From the NCBI GenBank assembly GCA_900315895.1, contig ONAY01000016.1:1-37502 (forward strand): a stretch of DNA of 37,502 nucleotides, given 5' to 3'. The notes below the pieces were generated by a model that was given only the letters and a program-made list of their open reading frames with translations, ran no database searches and was not told the origin of the DNA. The position numbers and the translations under genes are program-made. This stretch comes from an uncultured Eubacteriales bacterium. Lineage in GTDB: Bacteria; Bacillota; Clostridia; Peptostreptococcales; Anaerovoracaceae. This document shows positions 27,041 through 34,661 of the stretch, piece by piece (the stretch's first letter is position 1; each line of letters opens with the position of its first letter).

Positions 27041-28630
27041 ATGTCAAAAGCAGACCCCCAAAACGATATAAAGAAGGTCAGGGAAAAGAAGACCCGGCAG
27101 AAGAAGTCCCGGAAGAAGAGCTCCATCACATGGGGAGCGATCTTCCGCAGGATCAATGAGATCGTTATGGATCATGTGGCCAACGTGGTCACCGGGATCG
27201 ATAAGGTCCTGGATCTGGCAGCCTGGAGCTTCGAGAGGACCTCTGTCCTGACTCTAAGAAGGATTCATCGGTTCAGAGAAAGAATGACCGAACATTCAGG
27301 GATCCTGAAGAGGATTTTCCTTTTCGGTGTGGCAGGAGTGGTGATCATCATCAGCGTCTTCATGGGAGCCATCGATTACACCTATTCTTACCACGGCCGG
27401 GCGCTGGGCATAGTCAAGGAGCAGAGCGACGTCCTGGATGTGCTGGATCTTGTGTCAGACGGGCTGAGCAAGGAGTACGGATCCACGGTCTCCATAGACC
27501 CGGAGAAGGATATAACCTTCACTCCCGTGATCTCTGCAGGCAAGGAGATAGACAAGCCCGATACTGTCCTTCAGAAGTTCACCTACATGGGAGATATACC
27601 CACCATGGCCTACGTTATCATGATCGATAACGTGCAGGCTGCCACCGTCCAATCTGAGGACGCAGGAAACCGTGTAATGGATGCCATCATAGACAGGTAT
27701 ATCACCGGAAGCCGCGAGGACTATGAACTGGTGGAATTCAGCGAGCCCGTTGAGATCGTGGAGAGATCCGTGAAGCTTTCCAGCATCCAGAGTGAACGAG
27801 AAGCGCTGGCTGTAATAGACAAGGGCATCAGCAAAACATACACCTACACCGCCCGTCAGGGGGACACCCTGGAGAGCGCAGCCAAGGCCCTGGGGATCAC
27901 CGTGGAGGACCTGGTCAGTCAGAACCAGATAACCAAGGGAACACAGGAGCTTACAGAGGGACAGATCCTTAAGAACACAGAGACCAGCAAGACCCTTTCT
28001 GTAAAGACGGTTGGCATCGAGACCTTCTCCGAGACTGTGCCTTACGAGACGAAATACGAAGAGTCATCCAAGTATTTTGAGGGAGACGAGATTGTCTCTG
28101 TAGCCGGTCAGGAAGGGAAGAATGCAGTAACCGCCAGAATAACCAGAATAGATGGTCAGCAGGTGGAGAGAGAAGACCTTGAGGTAAAGGTCATAACTCC
28201 CGTAGTGGACAGAGTGATCATCAAGGGCACCTCTCCCAGACCACCTACAGTTGGTTCCGGCCGCTTCATCCGCCCTGTGCCCTATTCCATCCATGATGGA
28301 TTCGGAACGCGCTGGGGAAGGATGCATGAAGGAGTGGACATGTTCGACGGCAACTGCTACGGAGCACCCATCGTCGCAGCCGACGGAGGAACAGTGGTGG
28401 TGGCAGGCTGGTACCAGGGATACGGATTGGCCGTGATCATCGATCACCAGAACGGCTTCAAGACCCTGTACGGACACGCCTCCGCACTGATGGTATCAGT
28501 GGGAGACCAGGTGTACCAGGGTCAGCACATCGCAAATATCGGTAACACCGGCAGGTCCTACGGAGCGCACCTGCACTTCGAGATCTGGTATAACGGGACC
28601 AAGGTAAATCCCGCACCGTACATATCATAA
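27041..28630 (+). CDS. Membrane-anchored LysM/G5/M23 peptidase (copy 2)
   Basis: 529 residues, with the same architecture and high similarity throughout to the preceding gene: SSITWGAIFRRINEIVMDH near the N-terminus, one membrane helix, LysM (YTARQGDTLESAAKALG), G5, and M23 with His429, Asp433, YGH and HLHFE. The N-terminus differs and is Lys/Arg-rich. It begins 6 bp after copy 1. In place of the GASGTP of copy 1 it has DGNCYGAP in the active-site rim, hinting at a different specificity (inference). G5-domain wall proteins commonly precede rnmV-rsmA in Firmicutes (yabE in B. subtilis). Confidence 0.9.
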   Translation: MSKADPQNDIKKVREKKTRQKKSRKKSSITWGAIFRRINEIVMDHVANVVTGIDKVLDLAAWSFERTSVLTLRRIHRFRERMTEHSGILKRIFLFGVAGVVIIISVFMGAIDYTYSYHGRALGIVKEQSDVLDVLDLVSDGLSKEYGSTVSIDPEKDITFTPVISAGKEIDKPDTVLQKFTYMGDIPTMAYVIMIDNVQAATVQSEDAGNRVMDAIIDRYITGSREDYELVEFSEPVEIVERSVKLSSIQSEREALAVIDKGISKTYTYTARQGDTLESAAKALGITVEDLVSQNQITKGTQELTEGQILKNTETSKTLSVKTVGIETFSETVPYETKYEESSKYFEGDEIVSVAGQEGKNAVTARITRIDGQQVEREDLEVKVITPVVDRVIIKGTSPRPPTVGSGRFIRPVPYSIHDGFGTRWGRMHEGVDMFDGNCYGAPIVAADGGTVVVAGWYQGYGLAVIIDHQNGFKTLYGHASALMVSVGDQVYQGQHIANIGNTGRSYGAHLHFEIWYNGTKVNPAPYIS

Positions 28631-28655
28631 GGGGAAAAGGAATTCATAAGGGGAA

Positions 28656-29234
28656 ATGGCAGATCTAAAAGGAAACTTAACTGAATACAAGTCCCGGCGC
28701 AAAAAACTCAACGTCATGAAACTTGTGGTCGTCCTGATCGCAGTTGGCGTGATCCTGTATTTTGCGATCTCCGCTGTAAAGATCGTGAATCTCACCATTG
28801 AAAAGAATAGAGTGGAGACAGAGAACGAGAGACTCAGAAACCAGAAGGAGGATCTGGAGCAGAAGCTGGAGATAGTGAACTCCAACGACTATCTGGAATC
28901 CCTGGCCAGGAACAAACTGAGGCTGGTGAAGGGCAACGAGATACTTTTCGTCCTGCCCTCCTTCAGGTCCGCCCCTGAGGACGAGCAGCTGACGCCTGAA
29001 GAGGAGCTTTTCCGCCTAAGGCTCAAGGAGGCCGAGGAGAAGGCTATGAGGGATGCGGAAAACGAAAAGAAGGCCAAGTCCGGAGAACAGCCCGAGGGCG
29101 ATATGGAAGGGGAAAGCCCGGATGCGACCGATGGCGGTGAGTCAGGTGACGTGTCCCAGGGAATCTCCCAAGGATTGGGAGCAGCCGGCGACGCAGTCTC
29201 AGGTAATGATAGCCAAGAGGGCGGAAATGGCTGA
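28656..29234 (+). CDS. Septum-formation initiator (DivIC/FtsB-like)
   Basis: 192-residue single-pass membrane protein. A short basic cytoplasmic N-terminus leads to a membrane helix at about 20-42 (KLVVVLIAVGVILYFAISAV). A coiled coil follows (IEKNRVETENERLRNQKEDLEQ) and a conserved post-coil region (YLESLARNKLRLVKGNEILFVLP), the pattern of FtsB/DivIC divisome proteins. The C-terminal 80 residues are an acidic, Gly/Ser-rich low-complexity extension not typical of the family. The ribosome site GGGGAA follows a short direct repeat of CATAAGGGGAAA. It overlaps rnmV by 8 bases. Confidence 0.82.
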   Translation: MADLKGNLTEYKSRRKKLNVMKLVVVLIAVGVILYFAISAVKIVNLTIEKNRVETENERLRNQKEDLEQKLEIVNSNDYLESLARNKLRLVKGNEILFVLPSFRSAPEDEQLTPEEELFRLRLKEAEEKAMRDAENEKKAKSGEQPEGDMEGESPDATDGGESGDVSQGISQGLGAAGDAVSGNDSQEGGNG

Positions 29235-29790
29235 AAAACTCAGAATAGACAGAGCGGTCATAGTTGAAGGCCGCGATGATACCACAAACTTAAAGAGAGC
29301 CGTGGATTGCTATACCATAGAGACCCACGGCTTTGGTATAACCGGGGAGACCTACATGGAGATCGGGAAAGCCTATGAACAGAAGGGCATCATGATCTTC
29401 ACCGACCCTGATCATTCCGGGGAGGAGATCAGGAGGAAGCTCACCGAGAGATTCCCGGAAGCCATCCAGGTCTACCTCACGAGAGACGAGGCCTTAAAGG
29501 ATGGCGACATAGGGGTGGAAAATGCCGCACCGGAAGCCATAATCAGGGCTTTTGAGAGGGCTCTAGCCCTTGAAAAACAAGCATCATCGCAATTAGGCAA
29601 ACTGACGGAGCAGGATCTCTTCGAAAGGGGTCTTGTGGGAGCCCCGGGGTCCGGAAAGCTGAGAGAAAAGCTGGCAAGAGACTTAGGAATAGGCTACGGA
29701 AACTCCAAGAGCTTTCTTTTGAAAGTGAATGCCTTTGGAATAGGAAAAGAGGAACTGGATGGAGCATTACTCAGGATCTCAGAAGAATAA
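29227..29790 (+). CDS. rnmV: Ribonuclease M5
   Basis: TOPRIM nuclease that matures 5S rRNA, 187 residues, usual length. The N-terminus has AVIVEGRDD and the second TOPRIM motif is FTDPDHSGEEIRRK. The C-terminal half includes GSGKLREKLARDLGIGYGN. The frame is open to 29053 but those codons have no family similarity; the ATG at 29227 follows GAGGGCGGA. It lies next to rsmA, the conserved Firmicute pair. Confidence 0.93.
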   Translation: MAEKLRIDRAVIVEGRDDTTNLKRAVDCYTIETHGFGITGETYMEIGKAYEQKGIMIFTDPDHSGEEIRRKLTERFPEAIQVYLTRDEALKDGDIGVENAAPEAIIRAFERALALEKQASSQLGKLTEQDLFERGLVGAPGSGKLREKLARDLGIGYGNSKSFLLKVNAFGIGKEELDGALLRISEE

Positions 29791-30622
29791 AAACAAATCA
29801 GAGCAGAATTTCAGATTCCTCAAGAGTCTGGGCCAGAACTTCCTGCAGGATGAAAAGGTCATCTTTAAGATCCTGGATGGATCGGAGATAGGTCCGGAGG
29901 ACCTGGTGATCGAGGTGGGACCCGGAGCGGGAGCCCTTACGGTGGAAGCTGCAAAGAGGGCGGGAAAGCTCATTGCAGTGGAGCTGGACAAGCGCCTCAT
30001 ACCGGTCTTGAATGCTGCACTCATCAATTGCGGGAATGCTGAGATCATAAACGGAGATATCCTTAAGACCGACATCGCTTCCCTCATCAGGGATAACCGG
30101 ATGGGAGGCAAGGTGAGGATCATAGGAAACCTGCCCTACTACATAACCACACCCATAATCATGAAATTCCTTGAAGAGGGGGAGGGCGTGGATACCATAA
30201 CGGTGATGATGCAAAAGGAAGTGGCGGACAGGCTGACTGCGGCGCCGGGCACCAAGGAGTGCGGAGCCATCACCCTCCAGACCGGATATTTTGCGGAGGT
30301 CAGAAGGATATGCGATGTGCCGAAGGAAGCTTTCGTCCCCATGCCCAAGGTGGAAAGCGCAGTGCTCAGGCTGGACGTGCTAAAGGATGCTCCGGTGGAT
30401 GTGCCGGACAGGAAGTTCCTCTTCGACGTGATCAAGGCGGGATTCACCCTGAGGCGCAAGACCCTTAGAAATTCTCTCATGACTCTGGGCGGATTTACAA
30501 AGGATCAGATCGAAGATGCACTTAAGGAGAGCGGGATCGATCCGGTGAGAAGAGGGGAGACCTTAAGCCTTGAAGAGTATGCTGAACTCAGCCGTAAGCT
30601 TACGGAGATCAGAAACAGATAG
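29759..30622 (+). CDS. rsmA: 16S rRNA (adenine(1518)-N(6)/adenine(1519)-N(6))-dimethyltransferase
   Basis: KsgA family methylase dimethylating two adjacent adenines near the 3' end of 16S rRNA; 287 residues. Motifs are KSLGQNFLQDE, the SAM site VIEVGPGAGALT, the catalytic NLPYYITTPI, and the C-terminal FTLRRKTLRNSL. Its ATG lies 32 bases inside rnmV, with GAGGAA five bases upstream, so the two are coupled. Confidence 0.96.
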   Translation: MEHYSGSQKNKNKSEQNFRFLKSLGQNFLQDEKVIFKILDGSEIGPEDLVIEVGPGAGALTVEAAKRAGKLIAVELDKRLIPVLNAALINCGNAEIINGDILKTDIASLIRDNRMGGKVRIIGNLPYYITTPIIMKFLEEGEGVDTITVMMQKEVADRLTAAPGTKECGAITLQTGYFAEVRRICDVPKEAFVPMPKVESAVLRLDVLKDAPVDVPDRKFLFDVIKAGFTLRRKTLRNSLMTLGGFTKDQIEDALKESGIDPVRRGETLSLEEYAELSRKLTEIRNR

Positions 30623-30631
30623 GAGGAGACC

Positions 30632-31213
30632 ATGACCGCGAAGAATGAGACCTGGAGGGAGACGGACATTATAACTACTGAGCGCCTGAAGCTGGTGCCC
30701 TGGGAGGACACGGAAGCTGACGCCCGGGAGATCTTCAGGATCGCCTCCAATCCCAATATCGGACCTCACGCAGGCTGGAAGCCCCACGAGAGCCTGGAGG
30801 AATCCAGAAGGATACTTCGGGAGATGTTCCTGCCTTTCGGAGGGGGAAATGACGCCTTTTCCATAAGACTCAAGGACACTGGCAGGGTCATAGGAAACAT
30901 CAGCGTGTATGAGGATTCTGCCAGGGAGAACGTAAGATCTCTGGAGATCGGTTACTGGCTGGACGAGGCGGAGTGGCACAAAGGCTACATGACGGAGGCC
31001 TGCAAGGCCATCCAGGATTACGCCTTCCTGAAGTATGATCTGGCCATCATGGCCATCAGAACATCCAATGTGAACATGAGATCCCAGGGGGTGATCCGGA
31101 ACTGTGGCTTCACCTATGAGGGGACCATAAGAAAGGCTTATCACATCTATACCGGCGAGGACCGGGACAGCAGGATATATTCCATAACAAGAGAAGAGTG
31201 GGAAGCAAGATAG
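30632..31213 (+). CDS. GNAT-family N-acetyltransferase (RimJ/RimL-like)
   Basis: 193-residue acetyltransferase. The start (ITTERLKLVPWE) is typical of the RimJ/RimL branch. The acetyl-CoA region is LEIGYWLDEAEWHKGYMTEACKAI, and the family NVNMRSQGVIRNCGF and YEGTIRKAYHI segments follow. The substrate could be a ribosomal protein N-terminus or a small molecule and cannot be told. A strong ribosome site (GGAGGAG) lies 9 bp after rsmA. A terminator follows. Confidence 0.88.
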   Translation: MTAKNETWRETDIITTERLKLVPWEDTEADAREIFRIASNPNIGPHAGWKPHESLEESRRILREMFLPFGGGNDAFSIRLKDTGRVIGNISVYEDSARENVRSLEIGYWLDEAEWHKGYMTEACKAIQDYAFLKYDLAIMAIRTSNVNMRSQGVIRNCGFTYEGTIRKAYHIYTGEDRDSRIYSITREEWEAR

Positions 31214-31219
31214 AACGAA

Positions 31220-31254
31220 AAAGACCGGCGCGATGCCGGTCTTTCGATCTTTTT
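31220..31254. terminator. Bidirectional terminator between convergent genes
   Basis: AAAGACCGGC (31220-31229) pairs with GCCGGTCTTT (31235-31244) around a five-base loop, with T-rich sequence to 31254. It separates the rightward GNAT gene from the leftward 31283 gene; the minus strand also carries T after the stem. Confidence 0.8.
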
Positions 31255-31282
31255 CAGTTGTGATCAGCTAGTCGTTGTTGAC

Positions 31283-31780
31283 CTATTCATTGACCTCTTC
31301 TTTGACTTCTTCCACGGTTTCCTGGAATTCGCCCTTGAGATCGGCTACCTTGTCCTGAAGGTCATCTTTAACGTCGTCAAACTTGTCCTTAGCCTGTGCG
31401 AAGTAATCGCCTGCGTTCTCCTTGACATCGCCGATAACGTCGTTGACCTTGTCCTTAGCCTGTGCGAAGTAATCGCCTGCGTTCTCCTTGACATCGCCGA
31501 TAACGTCATTGACCTTGTCCTTCACTGTGTTGACGGCGTCCGTTACCTTCTCGGTGACTTCAGGAGCAGCTTCCTTGACCTTGTCAGAAGTTTCAGCATA
31601 AAGCTCTTGGGCGGCCTTCTTGGTCTCTTCTACGTAATCCTTGTAGTCTACTCTTCCGTCCTGATTTACGTCGCCTACTCCGTCCGGATTGTTAGCCCTA
31701 ACTCTCTCTACGACCTTAGCTGTTGCTACGGCGGTTCCTGCTACGGCGGCTCCGCCGAATAATTTCTTAAAAAATCCCAT
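31283..31780 (-). CDS. Uncharacterised repeat protein with an EF-hand-like loop
   Basis: I do not recognise a named family. The protein is 165 residues from the ATG at 31780 (AGGAGG upstream). Residues 1-20 are MGFFKKLFGG plus an Ala-rich hydrophobic stretch, not a clear signal peptide. At about 35-47 there is DVNQDGRVDYKDY, which fits the DxNxDGxxDxxD calcium loop of dockerins and EF-hands. The remainder is a highly charged amphipathic helical region rich in Lys, Asp, Val and Ala, similar in style to LEA or YtxH-like proteins. It contains a 22-residue unit twice in tandem (KDKVNDVIGDVKENAGDYFAQA). It is transcribed alone, against replication, from a good promoter. Confidence 0.75.
   Translation of the reverse strand: MGFFKKLFGGAAVAGTAVATAKVVERVRANNPDGVGDVNQDGRVDYKDYVEETKKAAQELYAETSDKVKEAAPEVTEKVTDAVNTVKDKVNDVIGDVKENAGDYFAQAKDKVNDVIGDVKENAGDYFAQAKDKFDDVKDDLQDKVADLKGEFQETVEEVKEEVNE
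31385..31516 (-). repeat. 66-bp tandem duplication inside the repeat protein gene
   Basis: Bases 31385-31450 and 31451-31516 are identical except for one base (65 of 66). This duplicates 22 codons in frame. Such identity implies a very recent duplication or ongoing slippage, so copy number may vary between strains. Confidence 0.9.
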
Positions 31781-31833
31781 TGGTAAGTACCTCCTATTTA
31801 AAACTGAATAAAAATTCAAATTTTGACAAGAAT

Positions 31834-31862
31834 ATTATACCACACAAAGAAAAAACTGTGTA
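31834..31862 (-). promoter_or_regulatory. Promoter of the 31283 gene
   Basis: On the minus strand TACACA (31862-31857), a 17-bp spacer and TATAAT (31839-31834). It lies about 55 bp before the ATG. Confidence 0.6.
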
Positions 31863-31891
31863 GTATTTTTTGCGCAGGCACAAGTGCGGCC

Positions 31892-32773
31892 CTAGGACTG
31901 GGAGGGGACGACATCTCCGGCGTAGGCAGGTGGAAGTTTCAGGGCCGTCTGGAACAGGTCCTTGGTCCTGGCCAGCACCTCGCGGAGCTCTCTCTGAACG
32001 GCGTAATCGTAGTTGCTCTGGTCGGAGCATACGCCCAAGGAATCGATCCCAAGGCCCTCTGCTATTTGAAGGGCCCGGAAGATGTGGTACTTCTGAGTGA
32101 CTATGACCATGCGCTCCACCTGAAACACGCTTTGGGCGCGGTAGACGGATTCATATGTGGAGAAGCCGGCCTGGTCCAGAAGAAGAGCCTCTTCGGGCAC
32201 ACCCTGAGACAGGCAGTAGCTGTGCATGGCGCCGACCTCGTTGTACTCCACCTGGCCGGCGTCGCCTGACAGAAGCAGGCGATCCACCACCCCGGTTTTG
32301 TACAGCAGGATGCCGCAGTCCAGGCGGTCCTTCAGCATGAGACTGGGGGACCCGTCGGGGTTCACAGAGCAGCCCAGGATCAGGGCGCACTGAGGGTCGA
32401 CGGCCTTGAGCCGTTCCAGGTCAGACTGAGAGAATGCCTCCTGGGCCCGGTCGGGAACATCCTTCAGGGAACAGACTATGTCTCCCGATACGGAAAAGCA
32501 GATCAGGGCGTTTATGATGAGGACCGCCAGGATCAGGTTGACCGGGATGGAAAGAGGCAGGCCCAGCCTGAACTTCCACTTCAGGGTCTTGTGCCTGAAG
32601 ACCAGGGCCCCTATGATCTCTCCGACGCCGCCCAGAAGGAAGGCGCAGAGGAGCAGGGTCCTCTCCGGGATCCGCCAGCCGCCCTTTACGGCGCGGCGCT
32701 TGTCGATCCCCATGAGGACGAAGGTCACCAGATTCCATATGACAAATGCAAGTGCAAAATATATCAATTCCAA
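31892..32773 (-). CDS. DUF1294-SanA/YdcF (DUF218) membrane fusion protein
   Basis: 293 residues. Residues 1-70 match the DUF1294 small membrane family (NLVTFVLMGIDKRRAVKGGWRIPE; VFRHKTLKWKF), with two hydrophobic segments. A third membrane helix follows at about 73-92. Residues 128-270 are a SanA/YdcF-type DUF218 domain: ALILGCSV, SLMLKDRLDCGILLYKTG, LLLSGDAG, QAGFSTYESVYRA and IVTQKYHIFRALQIAEGLG. SanA affects envelope permeability and vancomycin sensitivity in enterobacteria; function here is unknown. The start is a TTG with GGGAG upstream; no ATG exists in frame above. It has its own strong promoter and opposes replication. Confidence 0.82.
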   Translation of the reverse strand: MELIYFALAFVIWNLVTFVLMGIDKRRAVKGGWRIPERTLLLCAFLLGGVGEIIGALVFRHKTLKWKFRLGLPLSIPVNLILAVLIINALICFSVSGDIVCSLKDVPDRAQEAFSQSDLERLKAVDPQCALILGCSVNPDGSPSLMLKDRLDCGILLYKTGVVDRLLLSGDAGQVEYNEVGAMHSYCLSQGVPEEALLLDQAGFSTYESVYRAQSVFQVERMVIVTQKYHIFRALQIAEGLGIDSLGVCSDQSNYDYAVQRELREVLARTKDLFQTALKLPPAYAGDVVPSQS

Positions 32774-32811
32774 GTTCTCCCGGATAAGTTTCGTAAAAAA
32801 TAACGAAGCCC

Positions 32812-32840
32812 ATTATAGCATCAGGGACATGGTTTATCAA
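32812..32840 (-). promoter_or_regulatory. Promoter of the DUF1294-SanA gene
   Basis: On the minus strand TTGATA (32840-32835), a 17-bp spacer and TATAAT (32817-32812). Its -35 overlaps the -35 of the divergent thioesterase promoter, so the two may compete for polymerase. Confidence 0.75.
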
Positions 32841-32861
32841 TCGGGTGTTTTGTGATATAAT
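32833..32861 (+). promoter_or_regulatory. Promoter of the thioesterase gene
   Basis: Extended -10 TGATATAAT (TATAAT at 32856-32861) with a weak -35 TTTATC (32833-32838) at 17 bp. It overlaps the divergent promoter. Confidence 0.6.
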
Positions 32862-32907
32862 CGAGAAGATTCAGGGAAGATGCCCTGCATAAAGAAAGGA
32901 ATGAGAT

Positions 32908-33321
32908 ATGCAGATCGGAGACACATACGAAGTAAAAGCCACCGTTACTGATGAAATAACCGCCCAGGCCGCAGGAAGCGGCACCCTGAGGGTGTTCGGC
33001 ACCCCCTTCCTTGTGGGGATGATGGAGACCGCGGGAGTGGCATACATGAGCCGTGAGCTCCCCGAGGGCAAAAGCACCGTAGGGACCATGGTCATGGCCG
33101 AGCACACTTCTCCCACGCCGGTGGGAATGGATGTGACGGTCAGGGTCACTGTGACCCACATATCCGAAAACGGTAAGATGGTGGACTTTGACATGGAGGC
33201 CTTCGACGAGACAGGCCCCGTGGGACGTGGCAGGCATCAGAGAGCCATCGTCACTATCGACAGATTCATGGATAAGTGCGTGGGTAAGCTGGCGGAAGCG
33301 GGCAAGCCCTCGGACTATTAA
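32908..33321 (+). CDS. FlK-like hot-dog fold acyl-CoA thioesterase
   Basis: 137-residue thioesterase resembling the fluoroacetyl-CoA thioesterase FlK family. The family pattern TPFLVGMMETAG and TSPTPVGMDV is present. Putative catalytic residues corresponding to the FlK Thr/Glu/His triad are Thr32, Glu40 and His66. These are annotated 'thioesterase family protein' in many Clostridia, with natural substrates mostly unknown. It is divergent from the SanA fusion gene and 11 bp ahead of the NUDIX-MGMT gene on the same strand. Confidence 0.83.
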   Translation: MQIGDTYEVKATVTDEITAQAAGSGTLRVFGTPFLVGMMETAGVAYMSRELPEGKSTVGTMVMAEHTSPTPVGMDVTVRVTVTHISENGKMVDFDMEAFDETGPVGRGRHQRAIVTIDRFMDKCVGKLAEAGKPSDY

Positions 33322-33332
33322 GGGTGGGCCCC

Positions 33333-34091
33333 ATGATCTGGAGCTCACTTTGCTATATCGAGCATCAGGGGAACTATCTGATGCTCCACAGGACCAAGAA
33401 GGACCACGACATCAACAAGGGAAAGTGGATCGGAGTGGGAGGCAAGACCGAACCTCTGGAGACAGTGCCGGAGTGCCTGGTAAGGGAGGTCCGGGAGGAG
33501 ACGGGATTCATTCTGAATTCCTATGAGCCCAGGGCCATCATCACCTTCAACTCTGACTTTGCCGAAAAGGAGATCATGTTCCTCTTCACCTCCCGGGACT
33601 TCAAATGCCACCTTGGGGAGGACGGCATGCCGGCCCTTCCGGTGTGCAATGAAGGGGTGCTCAGGTGGGTGCCCAAGGAGGAGGTACTGAGCCTGAATCT
33701 CTGGGAAGGCGACCGGGTGTTCATCGAGAAGCTTCTGACGGACGACCCCTTCTTCTTCATGAGGATGGAATACAGGGGAGACGACCTTACGGAATACGTG
33801 GTGGGCGCGGAGAACTTCAAGGACAAGGTCTACGAGGCCACCGCCAGGATCCCCAAGGGCAAAACATCCACCTACGGCGATATAGCCATAGAGATCGGCC
33901 ATCCCGGGGCGGCCAGGGCAGTTGGGAACGCCCTCCACGATAACCCCTACGAAGGGGTGATCCCCTGCCACAGAGTGGTGAACGCCGGAGGCTATTGCTC
34001 CAGAAGCTTCGGATTCGGCGGAGCCGAGTCACAAGCCAGGCTTCTTAGGGCCGAAGGCGTGAAAGTTGAGAAGGGCCGAGTGGTCCTTTGA
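33333..34091 (+). CDS. NUDIX hydrolase-MGMT fusion (8-oxo-dGTPase-like plus O6-alkylguanine methyltransferase)
   Basis: 252 residues from the ATG at 33333 (AAGGG eight bases upstream; a GTG at 33324 would add three). The N-terminal half is a NUDIX domain with a complete box: GGKTEPLETVPE...REVREETG. It resembles MutT/MTH1-type 8-oxo-dGTP hydrolases (WIGVGGK; LRWVPKEEVLSL). The C-terminal part (from about 160) is an MGMT/ATL DNA-binding domain with IPKGKTSTYGDIA, GNALHDNP and the active-site PCHRVV (Cys212), then GFGGAESQARLL. It would pair nucleotide-pool cleaning with alkyl-lesion reversal. Confidence 0.9.
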   Translation: MIWSSLCYIEHQGNYLMLHRTKKDHDINKGKWIGVGGKTEPLETVPECLVREVREETGFILNSYEPRAIITFNSDFAEKEIMFLFTSRDFKCHLGEDGMPALPVCNEGVLRWVPKEEVLSLNLWEGDRVFIEKLLTDDPFFFMRMEYRGDDLTEYVVGAENFKDKVYEATARIPKGKTSTYGDIAIEIGHPGAARAVGNALHDNPYEGVIPCHRVVNAGGYCSRSFGFGGAESQARLLRAEGVKVEKGRVVL

Positions 34092-34105
34092 GCAAAACAT
34101 CCCGG

Positions 34106-34122
34106 GCGCAAGTTTTTTGCGC
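34106..34122. other. Small hairpin before the TlpA gene
   Basis: GCGCAA (34106-34111) pairs with TTGCGC (34117-34122) around five bases, between the NUDIX-MGMT stop and the TlpA ribosome site. Function unclear; it may be a weak attenuator or stability element. Confidence 0.35.
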
Positions 34123-34144
34123 AAACAGAAACGAGGATAGAATC

Positions 34145-34660
34145 ATGAAAAAAATTACAGCTATACTGATCGGCCTTGCGCTGATATTCACCTTTACTGC
34201 CTGCGGAACGGGAGGCGGCCAGACAAGCGGGATCGGAGAGGGCGACCTATTCACCTTTTCCACCGAGACTTTCCAGGGGGAGGCCTTCACAAGCGACAAT
34301 GTGAAGGACGCCAAACTGGTAATGATCAACCTGTGGGAGCCCTGGTGCGGCCCCTGCGTAGAAGAGATGCCCGATCTTGAGAAGATCTACGAAGAGTACA
34401 AGGACCAGGGTTTAGTCATCCTGGGGGCCTTCTTTGAGACGGGACAGGATGAGGACGTGGCAAGCATTCTTGAAGAGGCCGGCATCACCTATCCCATCCT
34501 TAGAGCCAGCTCGGAATTCGCAGGCTTCAACACCGGATACGTGCCGACCACAGTCTTCCTTACGGGGGAAGGCAAGCTGGTGTCATCGGAACCATATATC
34601 GGCTCCCGCTCCTACGAGGAATGGGAGCAGATCGTAAAAGAACTCATGGAGGGGCTTTGA
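34145..34660 (+). CDS. TlpA/ResA-like thioredoxin lipoprotein
   Basis: 171-residue membrane-anchored thiol-disulfide protein. It has a short signal (KKITAILIGLALIFTF) and a likely lipobox ending at Cys (FTAC, about residue 20). The thioredoxin fold has active site WCGPC, preceded by MINLWEP and followed by EEMPDLEKIYEEY; the cis-Pro loop is YVPTTVFL. The ATG at 34145 follows GAGGAT; the frame is open to 34088 but those residues are not conserved. It heads a three-gene cluster with a small CxxC membrane protein and a membrane polyferredoxin, and probably exchanges electrons with them outside the membrane. Confidence 0.9.
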   Translation: MKKITAILIGLALIFTFTACGTGGGQTSGIGEGDLFTFSTETFQGEAFTSDNVKDAKLVMINLWEPWCGPCVEEMPDLEKIYEEYKDQGLVILGAFFETGQDEDVASILEEAGITYPILRASSEFAGFNTGYVPTTVFLTGEGKLVSSEPYIGSRSYEEWEQIVKELMEGL

Positions 34661-34661
34661 T

